A stretch of 64,000 nt of DNA from Leucobacter chromiireducens subsp. solipictus. Its GTDB lineage: Bacteria; Actinomycetota; Actinomycetes; Actinomycetales; Microbacteriaceae. The stretch is from NCBI RefSeq assembly GCF_016758195.1, contig NZ_QYAC01000005.1, positions 334,859 through 398,858 of the forward strand, given 5' to 3'. Positions 51,365-60,281 of the stretch are shown piece by piece (the first letter of the stretch is position 1; every line of letters starts with the position of its first letter). A model generated the notes under the pieces. The model did not search any database and was not told the origin of the DNA. It saw only the letters and a program-made list of their open reading frames with translations. Position numbers and translations under genes: made by a program.

Positions 51365-52071
51365 CGCTCGGTCCCCGCGGCCCCCGCGGCGCCGGTGGCC
51401 CAGGAATCGGCCACGATCCGGCCGTCGCTCATCGTGACGACGCGGGCGCAGCGCGCGGCAACCTCGGCGTCGTGGGTCACGACCACGAGGCTGCGCCCCT
51501 GGCCGACCGTCGACCCGAGGAGCGCGTCCATGACCTCACGGGAGGTTGTGGAGTCGAGCGCGCCGGTCGGTTCGTCGGCGAAGGTGAGGCGCGCGCCAGT
51601 GATCTGGGAGCGCGCGATCGCCACCCGCTGCGCCTGCCCGCCCGAGAGCTGGCCGATCCGGCGCTCCTCCATGCCGCCCAGGCCGAGCGCCGCGAGCCAC
51701 TGCGCGGCGGGCGCGAGGGCGTCGCGCTTCGAGACGCCGGTGAGCATCAGCGCGAGTGCCACGTTTTCGACGGCGGTGAGCTCCGGGATGAGGAGCCCCT
51801 GCTGGAAGACGAAGCCAAAGTGTTCGCGGCGGAGGCGACTGCGTTCCGCGTCGGACAGCTGCGAGATCACGGCACCGGCGTACCCGACGGTGCCGGCCTG
51901 CGGCACCGTGATGCCGGCGAGGGTGTGCAGCAGCGTGGTCTTGCCGGATCCCGACGCACCCATGATCGCGGTCGATGAGCCGGTGAACAGATCGAGGGAG
52001 ACCCCGTCGAGGGCGCGCGTGGGCCCGTAGTGCTGACTGAGAGCGGTGGCGCGAAGCAGTAATTCGGACAT
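51361..52071 (-). CDS. ABC transporter ATP-binding protein (LolD/MacB type)
   Basis: This 236-aa nucleotide-binding subunit has Walker A GASGSGKTTL (residues ~38-47), the Q-loop region FGFVFQQGLL, signature LSGGQAQRVAIA and Walker B LTFADEPTGALD. It pairs with the downstream FtsX-like permease. Such exporters are often next to two-component systems, but none lies here. It is divergent from tyrS, with the 157-bp gap holding both promoters. Confidence 0.92.
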   Translation of the reverse strand: MSELLLRATALSQHYGPTRALDGVSLDLFTGSSTAIMGASGSGKTTLLHTLAGITVPQAGTVGYAGAVISQLSDAERSRLRREHFGFVFQQGLLIPELTAVENVALALMLTGVSKRDALAPAAQWLAALGLGGMEERRIGQLSGGQAQRVAIARSQITGARLTFADEPTGALDSTTSREVMDALLGSTVGQGRSLVVVTHDAEVAARCARVVTMSDGRIVADSWATGAAGAAGTER

Positions 52072-52228
52072 GCTTCAAGTGTCTGCCGCGCAGGGCCGCG
52101 ACGGATCGGCCCGCGGTGCTGGGCAGCTGGTACCTGAGTCCCCTCCGCGGATGGTGCTCGGGTACGAGGGGGAGGTCGGTCCGGCCGCGGCGCACCGCGC
52201 GCCGCCGAACCCGAGTACGATGGCAGGC

Positions 52229-53542
52229 GTGTCTGAAACGAATGCTCGCACCCAGATCCTGGCAACCCAGCGCAACGACGACAGCTTCTCCACTCTGTGG
52301 GAAGAGCTCGAGTGGCGTGGGCTGATCCACGTCTCGACGGACGCTACGGCGCTGTCTGAACTGATCGAGGGCGAGCCGTTTGCGTATTACTGCGGCTTCG
52401 ATCCGACGGCCCCCAGCCTGCACCTCGGCCACCTGGTGCAGCTCCTGCTCATGCGCCGGCTGCAGCTGAAGGGGCACAAACCGCTCGGCCTCGTCGGGGG
52501 GTCGACGGGCCTGATCGGCGATCCGCGCCCCACCTCGGAGCGCACCCTGAACTCCCGTGAGACCGTGGCGCAGTGGGTGGATTCGCTGCGCGAGCAGATC
52601 TCCCGCTACCTCAGCTTCGAGGGCGACAACGCGGCCCGCTTCGTGAACAACCTCGACTGGACGGCACCGCTCAGCGCGATCGACTTCCTGCGCGAAATCG
52701 GCAAGCACTTCCGCGTCGGCACAATGATCAAGAAGGACATCGTCGCGAAGCGCCTGAACTCGGACGAGGGCATCAGCTACACGGAGTTCAGCTACCAGAT
52801 CCTGCAGGGACTCGACTTCCTCGAGCTCTACCGCCAGTACGACTGCAAGCTGCAGTCGGGCGGCAGCGACCAGTGGGGCAACCTCACGAGCGGCACGGAG
52901 CTGATCCGCAAGGCCGAGGGCGGCACCGCCCACGCGATCGGCACCCCGCTGATCACGAACTCGGACGGCACCAAGTTCGGCAAGAGCGAGGGCAACGCGA
53001 TCTGGCTGAACCCGGAGATGTGCTCCCCGTACACCTTCTACCAGTTCTGGCTCAACCAGGCGGACGCGGACGTGGCGGATCGCCTGCGCGTGTTCACGTT
53101 CCTGTCCCGCGAGGAGATCGCGGACTACGAACGTCAGGTCGCCGAGGAGCCGTTCAAGCGCGCGGCGCAGAAGCGGCTCGCGCTCGAGGTGACGACGCTG
53201 GTGCACGGTGCCGAGGCGACGCAGGGCGCGATCGATGCCTCCGAGGCCCTCTTCGGCCGCGGCGACCTTACGGCGCTCGACGAGCTGACGCTCGCGGGCG
53301 CGATCGAGGCGCTGCCGCAGGCCCCGGGTGCCGCGGGTGCCGCCATCGCGCAGCTCATGGTCGACACGGAGCTCGTGAAGAGCCTCGGCGAGGCCCGCCG
53401 GGCCATCGCGCAGGGCGGCGTCTACGTGAACAACGTTGCGGTCACCTCGGAGGATCAGGCGCTCACCGCCGACGATCTGCTGCACGGAAAGTTCGCGGTG
53501 CTTCGCCGCGGCAAGAAGACGCTCGCGGGCATCACCGCGTAA
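52229..53542 (+). CDS. tyrS: Tyrosyl-tRNA synthetase
   Basis: This 437-aa class I synthetase has the HIGH motif as HLGH (residues 65-68), KFGKS (249-253) as the KMSKS loop, and a C-terminal S4 RNA-binding domain (SLGEARRAIAQGGVYVNNV). It charges tRNA-Tyr in the cytosol. GTG 52229 follows TACGAT by seven bases, which fits a leaderless start; ATG 52220 three codons upstream is the alternative. A hairpin terminator follows. Confidence 0.96.
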   Translation: MSETNARTQILATQRNDDSFSTLWEELEWRGLIHVSTDATALSELIEGEPFAYYCGFDPTAPSLHLGHLVQLLLMRRLQLKGHKPLGLVGGSTGLIGDPRPTSERTLNSRETVAQWVDSLREQISRYLSFEGDNAARFVNNLDWTAPLSAIDFLREIGKHFRVGTMIKKDIVAKRLNSDEGISYTEFSYQILQGLDFLELYRQYDCKLQSGGSDQWGNLTSGTELIRKAEGGTAHAIGTPLITNSDGTKFGKSEGNAIWLNPEMCSPYTFYQFWLNQADADVADRLRVFTFLSREEIADYERQVAEEPFKRAAQKRLALEVTTLVHGAEATQGAIDASEALFGRGDLTALDELTLAGAIEALPQAPGAAGAAIAQLMVDTELVKSLGEARRAIAQGGVYVNNVAVTSEDQALTADDLLHGKFAVLRRGKKTLAGITA

Positions 53543-53548
53543 CTCGCG

Positions 53549-53611
53549 CCGCACGCACCACACGCAGGGCCGGATCCCGGAGACGGGGCCCGGCCCTGCG
53601 TCGTGTGCGGC
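53549..53611 (+). terminator. Terminator after tyrS
   Basis: An inverted repeat with a 12-bp perfect inner stem (53562-53573 and 53590-53601) is extended by an outer GCCGCAC/GTGCGGC pair. It lies 7-69 bp after the tyrS stop. Confidence 0.8.
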
Positions 53612-53720
53612 ACCCTGCATGGTGAGATCCTCCAGCCCCACGCCCGGATCGAACGGTGTGCTGAGCGGGAGTTCACAATCGCCGCGGTCGGCGGTGCCCG
53701 GCCTGATAGCTTCGGCAGCT

Positions 53721-54914
53721 ATGAGCACACGCCCCCAGCGCCGGTGGCTGCGACGCAGCATCCTCGGCCTCGTGATTGTCCTGGTCCTCGCCGCAGTGGC
53801 CTTCTTCGTCTTTGCCCCCGGCATCGTGGAACGCAGCATGAACGAGGTCACGGGGGATCCCATTCCTGAGGTGTCCGCGGAGGCGCGGGAGCTGCATGGG
53901 GAACTCGCGGTGGCGGATCTGCACTCCGACACGCTGATGTGGGATCGCTCGCTGAACACGCGGGCGGATCGCGGGCACGTGGATCTGCCGCGATTGCAGG
54001 ACGGCAACGTCGCCCTGCAGGTGTTCTCCTCCGTCTCGAAGTCCCCGAAGGGACAGAACTACGAATCCAACACGGACGAGACGGACAACATCACGCTCCT
54101 CACCTTCGCCCAGCTGCAGCCGCCGAAGACGTGGACCTCGCTGCTCGAACGGTCCCGCTTCCACGCGCACAAGCTGCACGCCGACGCCGCCGCATCGGAC
54201 GGGGCGTTGCGGGTGGTCGAGACGCGCGACGATCTCGCGCAGCTGCTCGCGGATCGGCAGGCCGGCGATCCGGTCGTCGGCGGCCTGTTCTCCGCGGAGG
54301 GGCTGCAGAACCTCGAGGGAGATCTCGACAACCTGAATGTGCTGTTCGCCGACGGCATGCGGATGGCGGGACTGACGCACTTCTTCGACAACGATCTTGC
54401 CGGATCGATGCACGGCGTCGAGCAGGGCGGGCTGACCCCGCTGGGGCGCGACGCCATCGCGAAGATGGAGGATCTCGGCATCGTGGTCGACCTGGCGCAC
54501 GCGAGCCATGACACGGTCGCGGAGATCCTGGACATGGCGACGAAGCCGGTGGTGTCGAGCCACGGGGGCGTGCAGGCCACGTGTGACGTGAACCGGAACC
54601 TCACCGACGCCGAGATCCGCGGCATTGCCGCCACCGGCGGCGTGGTGGGCATTGGCTACTGGGACGCGGCGGTGTGCGAGCTGACCCCGGCCGCGGTCGC
54701 GGACGCGATCGAGCACGTCATCGAGGTGGGCGGGATCGAGACCGCCGCGCTCGGCAGTGACTACGACGGTTCGACCGAGGTCGCCTGGGATACCAGCGAG
54801 CTCGCGATCCTCACCCAGGAGCTGCTGGATCGCGGCCGCACGCCGGACGAGATCCGGGCGATCATGGGCGGAAACACCCTCCGGGTGCTCGCCGAAACGC
54901 TCCCCGCGGCCTAG
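53721..54914 (+). CDS. Membrane dipeptidase (M19 family)
   Basis: This 397-aa M19 peptidase has DLHSDTLMWDRSL (HxD zinc ligands), EGLQNLEGDLDNLNVL, MRMAGLTHFFDNDLAGSMHG, VDLAHASHDTVAEIL and VVSSHGGVQATCDVNRN, the family's zinc and substrate regions. An N-terminal signal anchor (residues ~11-33, LGLVIVLVLAAVAFFVF) suggests the catalytic part faces outside. It cleaves dipeptides, possibly with a D-residue. ATG 53721 follows TAGCTT by eight bases, so it may be leaderless. Confidence 0.88.
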   Translation: MSTRPQRRWLRRSILGLVIVLVLAAVAFFVFAPGIVERSMNEVTGDPIPEVSAEARELHGELAVADLHSDTLMWDRSLNTRADRGHVDLPRLQDGNVALQVFSSVSKSPKGQNYESNTDETDNITLLTFAQLQPPKTWTSLLERSRFHAHKLHADAAASDGALRVVETRDDLAQLLADRQAGDPVVGGLFSAEGLQNLEGDLDNLNVLFADGMRMAGLTHFFDNDLAGSMHGVEQGGLTPLGRDAIAKMEDLGIVVDLAHASHDTVAEILDMATKPVVSSHGGVQATCDVNRNLTDAEIRGIAATGGVVGIGYWDAAVCELTPAAVADAIEHVIEVGGIETAALGSDYDGSTEVAWDTSELAILTQELLDRGRTPDEIRAIMGGNTLRVLAETLPAA

Positions 54915-55134
54915 ACGCCCAACTGCATAAACGTCCGGGATCGGGACGCGCGCGCAGTTCCGGGCCGCCGGCACCCGCCGAAAGCTGCGCAGCCGGAGCG
55001 CGGCGGAACGGAACGCGTGCGGCCGGGCCGAGGCCCGGGTCCCGGGTCCGGGGCTGCCCGGGATCCCGGGCTAGGATCGGGGCAACGCGGCGCATTCGCG
55101 CCCGTGTTCGCCACGCATCCCGGAGGAGCGCGTC

Positions 55135-55938
55135 ATGAAGATCGCCCTGCTGCAAGCCGCCGCCACCCCGCTCGCTCCGGCGGCGAACCTCGCCGCGCTG
55201 CGCGAGGCTGCGGCGACGGCCCGGGCGGCAGGGGCCGAGCTGATCCTCACCCCGGAGCTGTTCCTCAGCGGCTACGCGCCGCGCGAGCTCGCCGAGTGGC
55301 TCACGCCGGAGCGGGTCGCCGGCATCCCCGATGCGACCGCCGCCATCGCGCGGGACGCGGGGATCGCGATCGCCGCGAGTTTCCCGCTCGCCCGCGCCGA
55401 CGGAACGTTCGCCATCGCCGCGGAGCTGTGGGACGCCAGCGGTGCGTCGGTGCTGCGCTACGAGAAGGTGCATCTGTGGGGCGAGCTTGAGCCGCTCGCG
55501 TTCACGCCGAGCACCGCGGCGCCCGCTGTCGCGGCGTGGAATGGGCGCAGTGTCGGGTTCCAGATCTGCTACGACATCGAGTTCCCGGAGCCCGCCCGCG
55601 CGCTCGCGGCCCGCGGCGTCGACCTGCTGCTCGTGCCGACCGCGATCGACGGACACTCCGCGTACGTGCCGGAGTTGCTGATCCGGGCCCGCGCCGCAGA
55701 GAACGCCCTCGTGGTGGCCTACGCGGATCACGCCGGCCAGGCCGAGCCGAGCGCCGATCCGGCGGCCGATTTCACCGGGCTGAGCACGGTCGCGGGCCGC
55801 GAGGGCCGGGTGCTCGCCGTTGCGGGCCGCACCGCAGAGCTGCTGCTTGCTGAGCTTCCGGACGTCACGCCGGTCGCCGCGGGCGAGGCGAACTACCTGC
55901 GCGACCGGCGTCCGGACGTCTACGCGAGCTGGGCCTGA
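55135..55938 (+). CDS. Carbon-nitrogen hydrolase (nitrilase superfamily amidase)
   Basis: This 267-aa amidase has the Glu-Lys-Cys triad: Glu in LTPELFLSGY (residue ~41), Lys in RYEKVHLWG, and Cys in GFQICYDIEFPEPARALA. The family hydrolyses amides or nitriles, for example N-carbamoyl compounds, in the cytosol. GGAGGAGCG precedes ATG 55135. A small membrane protein gene follows 35 bp later. No neighbour fixes the substrate. The 220-bp gap upstream (54915-55134) is GC-rich with CCCGGG-type runs and no recognised element. Confidence 0.85.
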   Translation: MKIALLQAAATPLAPAANLAALREAAATARAAGAELILTPELFLSGYAPRELAEWLTPERVAGIPDATAAIARDAGIAIAASFPLARADGTFAIAAELWDASGASVLRYEKVHLWGELEPLAFTPSTAAPAVAAWNGRSVGFQICYDIEFPEPARALAARGVDLLLVPTAIDGHSAYVPELLIRARAAENALVVAYADHAGQAEPSADPAADFTGLSTVAGREGRVLAVAGRTAELLLAELPDVTPVAAGEANYLRDRRPDVYASWA

Positions 55939-55973
55939 GCCGCCGCTGGCCATGTCGACCGAGGGGAGCCCCG

Positions 55974-56288
55974 ATGAGTGCACACGAGATGATCACCGTC
56001 GCGGGGCTGCTCGCGGTCGGACTCCTGCTGTGCACGGTGGGGATCGCGGATCGTCGCCGCCGTCACCGGTCAGGTCGTCACCGATCCAGGGCCCGCTCCG
56101 CGATGGGCGGGGTGCTTGGCGCCTTCGATGACGCGTTTCGTCCGGAGGCCGCCCGGGCGGCGGAGATCCGCGAGGTGCAGCGGGAGCTGCCCGCGGAGGC
56201 CTCGGTTCCCGGGGAACCACCGTTCCCGGCGAATCGCATCACGATCGAGGTGCGGCGGAGCGGGCGCTATCGCGTGGACCCGCGATAA
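55974..56288 (+). CDS. Small single-helix membrane protein
   Basis: This 104-aa protein has one N-terminal membrane helix (residues ~7-24, TVAGLLAVGLLLCTVGIA), a strongly basic patch (RRRRHRSGRHRSRARS) and a soluble C-terminal part ending RITIEVRRSGRYRVDPR. The function is unknown. GAGGGGAGC precedes ATG 55974. Its last 50 bp overlap the 3' end of the convergent AsnC-type gene, an unusually long coding overlap. Confidence 0.7.
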   Translation: MSAHEMITVAGLLAVGLLLCTVGIADRRRRHRSGRHRSRARSAMGGVLGAFDDAFRPEAARAAEIREVQRELPAEASVPGEPPFPANRITIEVRRSGRYRVDPR

Positions 56289-57219
56289 TCCGGTCGCCCT
56301 CGCCGTACTGTTCCTTGAGGATCCGGAGATTCGCCCACGACTCGATCCGGGCGATCTCCGGAAATGAACGGAGGCGGTCGGCGAGCGCGAGCACGTCGTC
56401 GTTGCGTTCCCCGGAGAGCGTGGCGATCAGGTCGTACCCGCCGACGGCGACCGCGAGGAACTCGGGGTCGAGCTCCCGCACCCGCGCGAGGGCTTCGGCG
56501 ACGGGGCCGGTGACCTGGATGCCGACCCCGAGCGTCGGGGCCTCGGGCAGGTTGCCGCGCACCGGGATGCCCACGACCTTCACCGCGCCGCGATCCATCA
56601 GCCGTTTCAGCCGGAGGCGGGCCCCGCTGGGGGAGACGCCCGCCGCATCCCCGAGCTCGCGGAACGACGCGCGCCCGTCCTGTTGCAGATGCTGCACGAT
56701 CGCGCGATCCGCGTCGTCGACCTCGAGCCCGACCCCGCCGGTGCGGATCGGGGAGTAGAGGTTGACCTCGATGCTCTCATACAGGTGCATGCGGATCTCC
56801 CGGACGTGGGGGAGCGAGCGGATGCCGTCGACGGTGGCTTGCAGATGCGGGTCCGCGCCGACCCGGATCTCGGCGTCGATGGCGTAGTTCCCGCTGATCT
56901 CCGCGACGAAGGTGGTCTCGGGGAGCGCGATGAGCGCCGCGCGCGCGGCGGCGATGGGCCCGTCCACGGCGATCTGGAGGTAGGCGAAGCGTTCGTGGCC
57001 GAGCAGGTCCGGACTGATCGACACGGTGATCCGCAGAAGCCCCTGCTCGAGCGCCGTGTGCACGATCTGTGTCACCTGACGCCGGGTCGTGCCGTGCCGC
57101 TCGGCGATCCGTGCGTAGCTCGCGCGCCCATCGTCGCGGAGCTCGGCGAGGACGCGGGCCCGCAGCTCCTCCGGCGTTGCCGGATGCGGGCGGTCGGCAC
57201 CAAACTGCTCGGGAGTCAT
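56239..57219 (-). CDS. Lrp/AsnC-family regulator with duplicated modules
   Basis: This 326-aa protein holds two AsnC-like modules in tandem: HTH1 (ARIAERHGTTRRQVTQIVHTAL, near residue 35), a first ligand/dimer domain, HTH2 (FRELGDAAGVSPSGARLRLKRL, near residue 185) and a second one with VAVGGYDLIATLSG. Typical Lrp proteins are ~150 aa, so this is a natural duplication. It is divergent from an NCS1 permease operon with two GTGC-type sites between, suggesting it controls that operon. ATG 57219 is preferred to an upstream frame. Confidence 0.85.
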   Translation of the reverse strand: MTPEQFGADRPHPATPEELRARVLAELRDDGRASYARIAERHGTTRRQVTQIVHTALEQGLLRITVSISPDLLGHERFAYLQIAVDGPIAAARAALIALPETTFVAEISGNYAIDAEIRVGADPHLQATVDGIRSLPHVREIRMHLYESIEVNLYSPIRTGGVGLEVDDADRAIVQHLQQDGRASFRELGDAAGVSPSGARLRLKRLMDRGAVKVVGIPVRGNLPEAPTLGVGIQVTGPVAEALARVRELDPEFLAVAVGGYDLIATLSGERNDDVLALADRLRSFPEIARIESWANLRILKEQYGEGDRIIAGPRDSARSAAPRS

Positions 57220-57220
57220 A

Positions 57221-57295
57221 GTGCAATTGTGCACGAGAATCGGTGATTTCGTGGAAAACGGTCCCGGATGGGCGATGTGGTGTGCGAATGTGCAG
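57221..57295. promoter_or_regulatory. Two similar 14-bp sites between AsnC-type regulator and NCS1 operon
   Basis: GTGCAATTGTGCAC (57221-57234) and GTGCGAATGTGCAG (57282-57295) agree at 11 of 14 bases and lie 61 bp apart, close to six helical turns. The first is itself an inverted repeat (GTGCA/TGCAC). They are candidate binding sites for the divergent double-AsnC protein. Confidence 0.55.
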
Positions 57296-57402
57296 AATGT
57301 GGTCACGGCGGCTGCTCAGTCGTTTGTATCCCGCGAGATGTCTGCTTAGGCTTGCTCCGAATTGCCCGTAGAGACGCGGGAACAACAGGAGGTCGGACCC
57401 AG

Positions 57403-57573
57403 ATGTCTGAAGACACTTTGCTTGAACAGGAGCTCGATCGGCGACTCGCCATCATCGAGGCCGAAGAACTCGATGATCCCGTGCACGCCGCGCTGAGCGG
57501 GCGCAGCCTCGCGCTGTTCCTCGCCGTCGCGGCGGGCATCGTTGTCGCAGCCGTGATCGGAGTCGCACTGTGA
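57403..57573 (+). CDS. 56-aa single-helix membrane protein upstream of NCS1 permease
   Basis: This 56-aa protein has an acidic N-terminal half with a coiled-coil-like stretch (TLLEQELDRRLAIIEAEEL) and one C-terminal membrane helix (residues ~34-55). CAGGAGG precedes ATG 57403, and its stop overlaps the NCS1 start (GTGA), so the two are translationally coupled. This suggests a small accessory subunit of the permease; no family is recognised. Confidence 0.75.
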   Translation: MSEDTLLEQELDRRLAIIEAEELDDPVHAALSGRSLALFLAVAAGIVVAAVIGVAL

Positions 57574-59042
57574 GCGCGCGGTCGGAGCGCGCGGGCGGTG
57601 CGGTCGACGCCGAGGTCACGAAGGAGGCGACCTACGGCTCCCTCCCGCTGCTCAAGAGCGAGCGCACGTGGAGCGCCGGCGATTTCAGCTGGGTCACCCT
57701 GAGCCTCGCGATCGCCACCTGGGCGTTCCTCACCGGCGGCTCCACCGTGCTGCTCGTCGGCTTCACCGACGGGATCGCCGCGATGCTGATCGGCAACAGC
57801 ATCGGCCTCGCCATCATGGCCCTCGGCAGCGTCGTGCTGAGCCAGCGCCTTGGCGTCGAGCAGTACCGCGCGCTGAAGTCGGTGTTCGGGATCGTCGGCG
57901 TCGGGATCGTGGTGTTCGTGGTGGTGCTGCTCACCGAGATGGGCTGGTCCTCGCTCCTCGGTGTGATGTTCGGGCGCGCGTTCAGTGAGATCTCGAACCA
58001 GGCCTTCGGCACCTCGTTTGATCAGTTCGGTCCGCTCGTCACGGTGTTCGCCCTGCTCGCGATCTTCGTCGGCTGGATCATCCTGTCCCGCGGCCCGATC
58101 ACGATCAGCAAGCTCAACCGCTTCGTGGCACCCGGCCTCCTCGTGGTGGTCGCGCTGATGATGGTGCTCCTGATGTCGAACTACTCGTGGGGGGACCTGC
58201 TCGCCGCCGAGCCGATCGCGCCGTTCCCGGACGAGCAGCTGAACTTCATGATGGCTGTCGAGTTCAACCTCGGTGCCGGGCTGTCCTGGTGGCCCGTCAT
58301 GGGGACGCTCTCCCGGCTGACGCGCGGCCCGCGCGCCGCGCTCTGGCCCGCCTACGGCGGCATCTTCATCGGCACGGTCGTCGCCCAGCTGGTTGGCATG
58401 GCGGCTGGCCTGATGTTCGGTGAGGCCGATCCGACGTCCTGGATGGTCCCTCTGGGCGGACCGATCCTCGGCGTCCTCACCCTGCTCTTTGTCGGCTTTG
58501 CGAACGTGACGAGCATGGCGTCGATCGCGTACTCGACGGTGCTGGCCGTGAAGCAGTCGAGCGGTCGGGCGCTGTCGCGCCTGCGCTGGCCGGTGCTCGC
58601 GGCCGCGTTCCTCGCGCTGCCGGCGGTGCTCAGCTTCTTCCCCGCGTTCATGTACGAGCAGTTCATGACCTTCGTGGTGATCAGCGGCGCGTTCATCGCG
58701 GCCCTGTGCGGCGTGATCATCGCGGACTACTTCATCCTGCGCCGCCAGGTGGTTCCGCTGCGCGCGCTCTACGCGAGCGGGGCGGAGGATCCGCTGCGCT
58801 TCACCGGCGGCGTGAACATCGCGGCCCTCGCCTCGGTGGCGATCGCGTCCGCGTTCTACCTCTGGGTGTACAACCCGATCACGCTCGAGACGCAGACCCT
58901 CTTCAGCTTCGCGACCGCGACGGTCCCCGCCGTGCTGATCGCGATGGTGTGCCACGTGATCCTCAGCCACCTGCTCTACGTGCGCCGCGGCCGCGGCGCG
59001 TACGGCCAGCCTGATCTGTTCGCGGCCGCCGGAAGGAAGTAA
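57570..59042 (+). CDS. NCS1-family nucleobase/allantoin:cation symporter
   Basis: This 490-aa permease has about twelve helices and the NCS1/CodB pattern: PLLKSERTWSAGDFSWVTLSLAIATWAFLTG in helix 1, FMMAVEFNLGAGLSWWPVMGTL in helices 6-7, and LRFTGGVNIAALASV near the end. NCS1 members import cytosine, purines, allantoin, hydantoins or thiamine with Na+ or H+. Together with a zinc dehydrogenase it may serve uptake and oxidation of a nitrogenous ring or alcohol; the substrate is unknown. GTG 57570 overlaps the previous stop. Confidence 0.85.
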   Translation: MSARSERAGGAVDAEVTKEATYGSLPLLKSERTWSAGDFSWVTLSLAIATWAFLTGGSTVLLVGFTDGIAAMLIGNSIGLAIMALGSVVLSQRLGVEQYRALKSVFGIVGVGIVVFVVVLLTEMGWSSLLGVMFGRAFSEISNQAFGTSFDQFGPLVTVFALLAIFVGWIILSRGPITISKLNRFVAPGLLVVVALMMVLLMSNYSWGDLLAAEPIAPFPDEQLNFMMAVEFNLGAGLSWWPVMGTLSRLTRGPRAALWPAYGGIFIGTVVAQLVGMAAGLMFGEADPTSWMVPLGGPILGVLTLLFVGFANVTSMASIAYSTVLAVKQSSGRALSRLRWPVLAAAFLALPAVLSFFPAFMYEQFMTFVVISGAFIAALCGVIIADYFILRRQVVPLRALYASGAEDPLRFTGGVNIAALASVAIASAFYLWVYNPITLETQTLFSFATATVPAVLIAMVCHVILSHLLYVRRGRGAYGQPDLFAAAGRK

Positions 59043-59047
59043 GACCC

Positions 59048-60175
59048 ATGACAGGACCCATCGAAGTGCGGGCGGCCGTCTACCGCGGCGACAACGGCGA
59101 CCGGCTCGCCGTCGAGCAGCTGCAGTTGCAGGCACCGCAGCACGGCGAGGTGCGCGTGCGCGTCCGCGCCGCCGGCGTGTGCGGCTCTGACCGGCACGTG
59201 ATTGATGGCGAGTGGCAGGTTCCCCTCCCCGCCGTCATGGGGCACGAGGCGGCCGGCGTGGTCGAGGCGATCGGTGCGGGCGTGCGTGAGCTCGAGGTCG
59301 GCGACCACGTGATCATCGCCTGGCATCAGGCGTGCCAGCGCTGCGCGGAGTGCACGGGCGGAAAGCCGTGGGCCTGCACCCGGGTCCTGTCGAACGATTC
59401 GCTGCTTCCCGACGGGACGACGCGATGGAGCACGGCGGACGGCGTCGAGGCGTGGCCGTATCTCGCCGTCGGGGCGATGAGCGAGCGCATCGTGGTGCCC
59501 GACTTCGCGGCGATCCGTGTGGATGAGCGCGTCCCGTTCGACGTCGCGAGCCTCATCGGCTGCTCGGTCGGTACGGGGTACGGGGCCGTGGTGAACAACG
59601 CCCGCGTGGTGGCCGGCGAGTCCGCGGTGGTCGTCGGTGCCGGGGGCGTGGGGATGTCGATCATCGCCGCGCTGCGGCTGGCGGGAGCCTCCCCGATCAT
59701 CGCGGTCGATGTCACCGAGGCGAAACTTGAGGAGGCGATGCGCGCGGGTGCCTCCCACGGCCTGCTGGGTGGGCCGGATCTGGCCGCGCAGGTGTCGGAG
59801 CTCACCGGCGGCGGGGCGGACGCCGCCTTCGAAGCGATCGGGCGGGTGGCGACCATGGAGCAGCTGCCCGGCCTGATCCGGCCCGGCGGCCGCGCCGTGT
59901 TCGTGGGGCTGCCGCCCGAGGGGCAGGAGCTCCGCATCGACGGGCTGCAGCTCGCCTACGACGGCAAGACGATCATCGGCTCGAACTACGGCGGGCTTGT
60001 CCCGGCGCGCGATTTCCCGCGCGTGGCCGACGCGTACCTCGCGGGGAAGCTCCCGCTCGACGAGATGATCAGCTCGCGCGTCCCGCTCGCCGAGGTGAAC
60101 GAGGCGTTCGACGCGATGCGTCGCGGGGAACGCACCCGCACCGTGATCGTGTTCGACGAGGATCCGGCGGCCTAG
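59048..60175 (+). CDS. Zinc-dependent alcohol dehydrogenase (MDR family)
   Basis: This 375-aa medium-chain dehydrogenase has catalytic zinc ligands in GVCGSDRHVIDG and VMGHEAAGVVE, the structural zinc lobe CQRCAECTGGKPWAC, and the NAD loop VVGAGGVGMSIIAAL. It oxidises an alcohol or polyol to a carbonyl compound. It begins 5 bp after the NCS1 stop, so it belongs to that operon. It is probably the intracellular step for the imported compound. Confidence 0.88.
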   Translation: MTGPIEVRAAVYRGDNGDRLAVEQLQLQAPQHGEVRVRVRAAGVCGSDRHVIDGEWQVPLPAVMGHEAAGVVEAIGAGVRELEVGDHVIIAWHQACQRCAECTGGKPWACTRVLSNDSLLPDGTTRWSTADGVEAWPYLAVGAMSERIVVPDFAAIRVDERVPFDVASLIGCSVGTGYGAVVNNARVVAGESAVVVGAGGVGMSIIAALRLAGASPIIAVDVTEAKLEEAMRAGASHGLLGGPDLAAQVSELTGGGADAAFEAIGRVATMEQLPGLIRPGGRAVFVGLPPEGQELRIDGLQLAYDGKTIIGSNYGGLVPARDFPRVADAYLAGKLPLDEMISSRVPLAEVNEAFDAMRRGERTRTVIVFDEDPAA

Positions 60176-60281
60176 CCGGCCGCCACGAAGACCCCGCGGC
60201 AGCGCGTCTGGCGGCGGATCCGGCGGCTGCATCCGCCGATCACGCCCGGGTCGGCGCGGCCGCGGCAGCGGGGCAGGCCGA

